Positions 61,348 to 64,000 of a stretch of DNA of 64,000 bases are shown piece after piece. The translations under genes were made by a program, and so were the position numbers. The notes beneath the pieces were generated by a model. The model searched no databases and was not told where the DNA came from. It saw only the letters and a list, made by a program, of their open reading frames with translations. The DNA lies in assembly GCA_964581565.1 (NCBI GenBank), contig CAZOOZ010000001.1:1-64000 (forward strand). The letters are read 5' to 3'. Within the stretch, counting starts at the first letter, position 1, and the number at the start of each line of letters is the position of its first letter. The DNA is from UBA1433 sp964581565. Its GTDB lineage: Bacteria > Bacillota > Clostridia > Eubacteriales > UBA1433.

Positions 61348-61707
61348 ATGAAAATAAAGCAGTCGGCCGAGAATTATTTAGAGACTATTTTGATTTTAAG
61401 TAAAAGAAATCCGTCTGTTCGTTCGATTGATATTGCAAATGAACTGGACTATAAGAAATCAAGCATCAGCGTTGCGATGAAAAATCTCCGTGAAAACGGA
61501 TATATTCACGTGGACAGTGATGGGCATATCACACTTACGGAACAAGGATATAAGGTTGCTGCGATGATTTATGAGAGGCACACGCTGCTGTCAAAATGGC
61601 TCGTGATGCTTGGGGTGGACGAGGCAACGGCCGCTGAAGACGCATGCAAAATCGAGCATGTTATCAGTGCAAAGAGTTTTGAAGCTATTAAGAAACATGT
61701 AAAGTAG
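61348..61707 (+). CDS. DtxR-family metal-dependent repressor
   Basis: A 119-residue regulator. The N-terminal winged helix (about 1-65: AENYLETILILSKRN, SIDIANELDYKKSSISVAMK for recognition, ENGYIHVDSDGHITLT) is followed by a short dimerisation region with ERHTLL...CKIEHVIS, carrying His/Glu/Cys metal-ligand candidates. It lacks the C-terminal SH3 domain of DtxR and is shorter than MntR (142). Divergent from feo with operators between, so it is the likely iron- or manganese-responsive controller. Ribosome site GGAGGG. Confidence 0.9.
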   Translation: MKIKQSAENYLETILILSKRNPSVRSIDIANELDYKKSSISVAMKNLRENGYIHVDSDGHITLTEQGYKVAAMIYERHTLLSKWLVMLGVDEATAAEDACKIEHVISAKSFEAIKKHVK

Positions 61708-61774
61708 AAGTAAGTGATTTTATGCATGTTAACGCTATTGTTCATAACAGCATAATTTATGATTAGGAAATTTT

Positions 61775-62059
61775 TTATGACGCACAATATTCTTCTAATA
61801 TACTACACAATGCAGAAGCGCTGCTTGAATGTGTACGTATTACGGGAATATTGTTTTTTCTTGCTTCGTCAAGCGCGACAATCACCATTCTATGTGAAAC
61901 TGTGTTCGTAAAAAGTATGATCAAAGAGGGAGTACCTATCTTTTTCTTTAGTGTTCCGTTTTCTTTAGTGAAAATTTTCGCTCTGCATCCATAAGATTTA
62001 CAAATATTTTTATATCGGCATTCCATGCATTCATTACCGCCGATGATTACTACACTCAT
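61775..62059 (-). CDS. DUF2325 domain protein
   Basis: A 94-residue protein matching DUF2325: MSVVIIGGNECMECRYKNIC then KSYGCRAKIF, LIILFTNTVSHRMVIVALDEA, and HSSSASALCSILE. Four N-terminal cysteines (about 11, 14, 20, 25) could bind a metal. Function unknown. An operator of the feo type overlaps its transcript start and ribosome site (62070-62093). Confidence 0.85.
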   Translation of the reverse strand: MSVVIIGGNECMECRYKNICKSYGCRAKIFTKENGTLKKKIGTPSLIILFTNTVSHRMVIVALDEARKNNIPVIRTHSSSASALCSILEEYCAS

Positions 62060-62069
62060 AATAAGCTCC

Positions 62070-62093
62070 TTTGGTTAGTCAAGACTAACCAAA
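62070..62093 (-). promoter_or_regulatory. Operator upstream of the DUF2325 gene
   Basis: Arms TTTGGTTAGTC (62070-62080) and GACTAACCAAA (62083-62093) with GTTAG-N6-CTAAC inside. Its gene-proximal edge runs into the AGGAG ribosome site. Confidence 0.75.
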
Positions 62094-62121
62094 GGATATC
62101 ATATTTTAAAATCAGGGTCAA
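62093..62121 (-). promoter_or_regulatory. Predicted promoter of the DUF2325 gene
   Basis: On the minus strand TTGACC (62121-62116), 17 bases, TATCCT (62098-62093). The operator begins at the -10 edge and covers the transcript start. Confidence 0.6.
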
Positions 62122-62134
62122 TAAGAAAATAAGT

Positions 62135-62968
62135 TTATTTTGAAAACTTTCTTCGTCTGCTCAAAAATCCAAAGATAAAAAAAGTAAAATAGAGCAGAAT
62201 ATTTACACATACCACACTTGCGCCCGCCGGAGTTGAAAGAATGTAAGAAAGGACAATTCCGGTAATAAAACATAATACCGATAAAATCGCCGAACAGATA
62301 ACAACTCCGCGAAAGCTTTTAAAAACTTTCATAGAAGTAAGAGAAGGGAATATAATAAGGCTCGAAATCAGCAGTGCGCCCATAAGTCGCATTCCGATTA
62401 CGATCGTGACCGCGGTAAGAAGTGCGAGCAGCATATTGTATAAGCTGGTTTTAATACCTGTAGCTTTTGCAAAGCTCTCATCAAAGGTAACGGCAAACAG
62501 CTTGGAATAAAAAAATATATATAAAATGAACACGGTAATTGATAGGGCAATACTAAGTGCCACATCGGCTTTACTCATCGCGAGAATGCTGCCAAACATA
62601 TAATTATAAATATCTATATTTATGCCCGATGTCACGGATATTGCCATAACCCCAATGGCAAGGGCGCTGGTGGAAATAAGTGCAATAGCCGCATCACCTT
62701 TTATATTGCTGTTCTCACTTATTTTTAATAATAAAAAAGCGGCGATCATAACGACCGGAACAGATATTTGAAGTGGCGATGCATTCAGAGCGGTGGCTAC
62801 TGCTAGTGCGCCAAAACCGACATGTGAAAGGCCGTCTCCTATCATGGAATATCGCTTCAACACCAAGCTCACACCAAGGAGTGAAGAACATAATGCTACC
62901 AAAATGCCTACCACGACGGCACGCACCAAAAACGTGTATGACATCATTTCTATAAACAAATCAATCAT
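62135..62968 (-). CDS. znuB: Zn/Mn-type ABC transporter permease
   Basis: A 277-residue polytopic permease of the ABC-3 family (about eight membrane segments) with RYSMIGDGLSHVGFGALA, the loop that meets the ATPase, and GMRLMGALLISSLIIFPSLT. It overlaps the ATPase gene by 8 bases. Metal choice (zinc or manganese) cannot be settled from sequence. No GTTAG-N6-CTAAC site was seen in this transporter unit. Confidence 0.88.
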   Translation of the reverse strand: MIDLFIEMMSYTFLVRAVVVGILVALCSSLLGVSLVLKRYSMIGDGLSHVGFGALAVATALNASPLQISVPVVMIAAFLLLKISENSNIKGDAAIALISTSALAIGVMAISVTSGINIDIYNYMFGSILAMSKADVALSIALSITVFILYIFFYSKLFAVTFDESFAKATGIKTSLYNMLLALLTAVTIVIGMRLMGALLISSLIIFPSLTSMKVFKSFRGVVICSAILSVLCFITGIVLSYILSTPAGASVVCVNILLYFTFFIFGFLSRRRKFSK

Positions 62969-63668
62969 TATTTATTACTCCTAAAAATTGTTTGCCTGCC
63001 GGACTCTTTAAATAATCGGCAGTGCTGCCGAAGAAAACAGGATTATTTTGCAAATGCAAAATATGTGAAGCATATTTTACTGCGCTGGCTATGTCATGAG
63101 AAACCATAATAATCGTGATACCATCACTGTTAATCTGTTTAATCAGAGAATACAATTCGTTTGTGACAAGCGGATCGAGCCCGGCTGCCGGTTCGTCCAA
63201 AAGGAGTATTTTCTTTGTGGCGCAAAGCGCCCGCGCAAGCAAGACTCTTTGCTGCTGACCACCGGAAAGTTCTCGAAATGTTTGATTTTTTAATTCTGTA
63301 ATGCCAAGTTTTTCCATGGAAGAAGCAGCTTTATTTTTTTCTTTTTTTATATAAAATGGTCGCAACCCTCGCCCGTTTAAGCACCCCGAAAGCACGATTT
63401 CCCAAACGCTTGCAGGAAAATCACTCTGAGCATCTGATCGCTGCGGCAGGTAGCCAATTTCATTTTGCGTCAGATTTTCTCCGAAGATAACGCTGCCTTT
63501 GAGCGGACTTTTTAATGAAAGCAAAGCTTTTATGAGCGTGCTTTTACCTGAACCGTTTTCGCCAACGATACACAGATAATCACCGGCATTTACATAAAAA
63601 GAAAGCCCGGTTAAGACAATATTATTTTCATACGCTAAACTGATATTTTTACACGCAAGAAGCGCCAT
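62961..63668 (-). CDS. znuC: Zn/Mn-type ABC transporter ATP-binding protein
   Basis: A 235-residue ABC ATPase. Walker A GENGSGKSTLIKALL, Q-loop QRSDAQSDFPASV, signature ELSGGQQQRVLLARAL, Walker B ILLLDEPAAGLD and switch HD in MVSHD. Starts one base after the binding-protein stop codon. Located between permease and solute-binding protein genes. Confidence 0.92.
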   Translation of the reverse strand: MALLACKNISLAYENNIVLTGLSFYVNAGDYLCIVGENGSGKSTLIKALLSLKSPLKGSVIFGENLTQNEIGYLPQRSDAQSDFPASVWEIVLSGCLNGRGLRPFYIKKEKNKAASSMEKLGITELKNQTFRELSGGQQQRVLLARALCATKKILLLDEPAAGLDPLVTNELYSLIKQINSDGITIIMVSHDIASAVKYASHILHLQNNPVFFGSTADYLKSPAGKQFLGVINND

Positions 63669-63669
63669 G

Positions 63670-64000
63670 TTAATCCATGGACTCCTTTAGTGTCGCGAGA
63701 TTCTGTTTCATGAGTGATAAATAAGTTGCGCCGTTTTCCAGTTCTTCTTTTGACACATTGTGGCAAGCGTGGAAAAGCGCAGTTTTTGTATTCGTAGCTT
63801 CGGCTATGCTGTCGGCGATTTGATGATTTGAAAATTCAATATAAAATATTGTGCCGATCTTTTCTTTTTTTACTTTATCAATCAAAAATGCAATGGTTGC
63901 AGCGCTTGCTTCTGTTTCATTCGAACAGCCGGGGAAAGCTGCGAAATATGGGAGGCTGTATTCATCTACAAAATATCTGAGCGGAAACCTATCTCCGAAA
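63670..64000 (-). CDS. znuA: Metal ABC transporter substrate-binding protein, C-terminal part (5' truncated)
   Basis: The frame is open to the window edge, about 109 residues visible. GDRFPLRYFVDEY then YFAAFPGCSNETEASAATIA is the ZnuA/TroA signature, and a HACHNVSKEEL segment follows. The extracellular lipoprotein that captures Zn2+ or Mn2+ for this importer. The TTG at 63885 is an internal codon, not the start; the true start lies beyond 64000. Confidence 0.88.
   Translation of the reverse strand, partial: FGDRFPLRYFVDEYSLPYFAAFPGCSNETEASAATIAFLIDKVKKEKIGTIFYIEFSNHQIADSIAEATNTKTALFHACHNVSKEELENGATYLSLMKQNLATLKESMD

Overview
The window is a low-GC chromosomal segment of a spore-forming, Gram-positive Firmicute, most likely an anaerobic member of the Clostridia. 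Supporting evidence is PolC-type DNA polymerase III, CodY, the CdaA/CdaR pair, the SleB/YpeB germination pair, an SpoIIIE/FtsK-TepA-aspartokinase neighbourhood, AGGAGG ribosome binding sites throughout and FeoB iron uptake. No rRNA, tRNA, CRISPR array, insertion sequence or prophage was seen. I do not assign a genus.

Layout. (1) 1-2450 is accessory DNA: the 3' end of a polymorphic-toxin locus. It holds the C-terminus of an HNH-like toxin, immunity-type genes (DUF2019, DUF4304 and DUF5958 types), a frameshifted second toxin, an immunity-protein remnant, and two copies of a short repeat that begins with a hairpin. (2) 2556-5294 holds divergent comM (minus) and dprA (plus). (3) 5295-31181 is a long plus-strand housekeeping block: topA-hslV-hslU-codY, rpsB-tsf, pyrH-frr-uppS-cdsA-rseP-ispG-polC, rimP-nusA-rnpM-infB-rbfA-nrnA-ribF, rpsO-pnp-dut-ylmC. 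Several genes usual in this order (trmFO, xerC, dxr, ylxQ, truB) are not in their usual places. (4) 31198-41368 is dapG-tepA-uppP-ftsK-rimO-pgsA-cinA-recA-HAD phosphatase. (5) 41532-49416 holds a DUF5317 membrane protein with a long acidic tail, rnr with a phosphopantetheinyl transferase, a cation exporter behind a NiCo riboswitch, and sleB-ypeB behind a sigma-G-like promoter. (6) 49630-56010 is uvrA, cdaA-cdaR and an FAD dehydrogenase. (7) 56155-64000 is mostly minus strand: an SDR, a ferredoxin-type aldo/keto reductase, a feoA-feoA-feoB-Cys-rich operon, a divergent DtxR-family regulator, a DUF2325 protein, and a Zn/Mn-type ABC importer cut by the window edge.

How the parts work together. 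The housekeeping block covers DNA topology, translation (S2, EF-Ts, S15, IF-2, RbfA, NusA), RNA turnover (PNPase, RNase R, NrnA) and the undecaprenyl-lipid cycle (UppS, CdsA, UppP). The metal region looks like one circuit. Four inverted repeats of the form GTTAG-N6-CTAAC, which resemble DtxR/IdeR boxes, lie upstream of feoA (two), feoB (one) and the DUF2325 gene (one), with a DtxR-family repressor gene in the middle. A separate metal circuit is the NiCo riboswitch, whose terminator precedes a CDF exporter.

Most notable for follow-up: the GTTAG-N6-CTAAC regulon including DUF2325; an unassigned structured RNA element between frr and uppS; the NiCo riboswitch; a terminator hairpin whose loop carries the ribosome binding site of tepA; the toxin/immunity graveyard with its duplicated repeat; and the DUF5317 protein with its long acidic extension.
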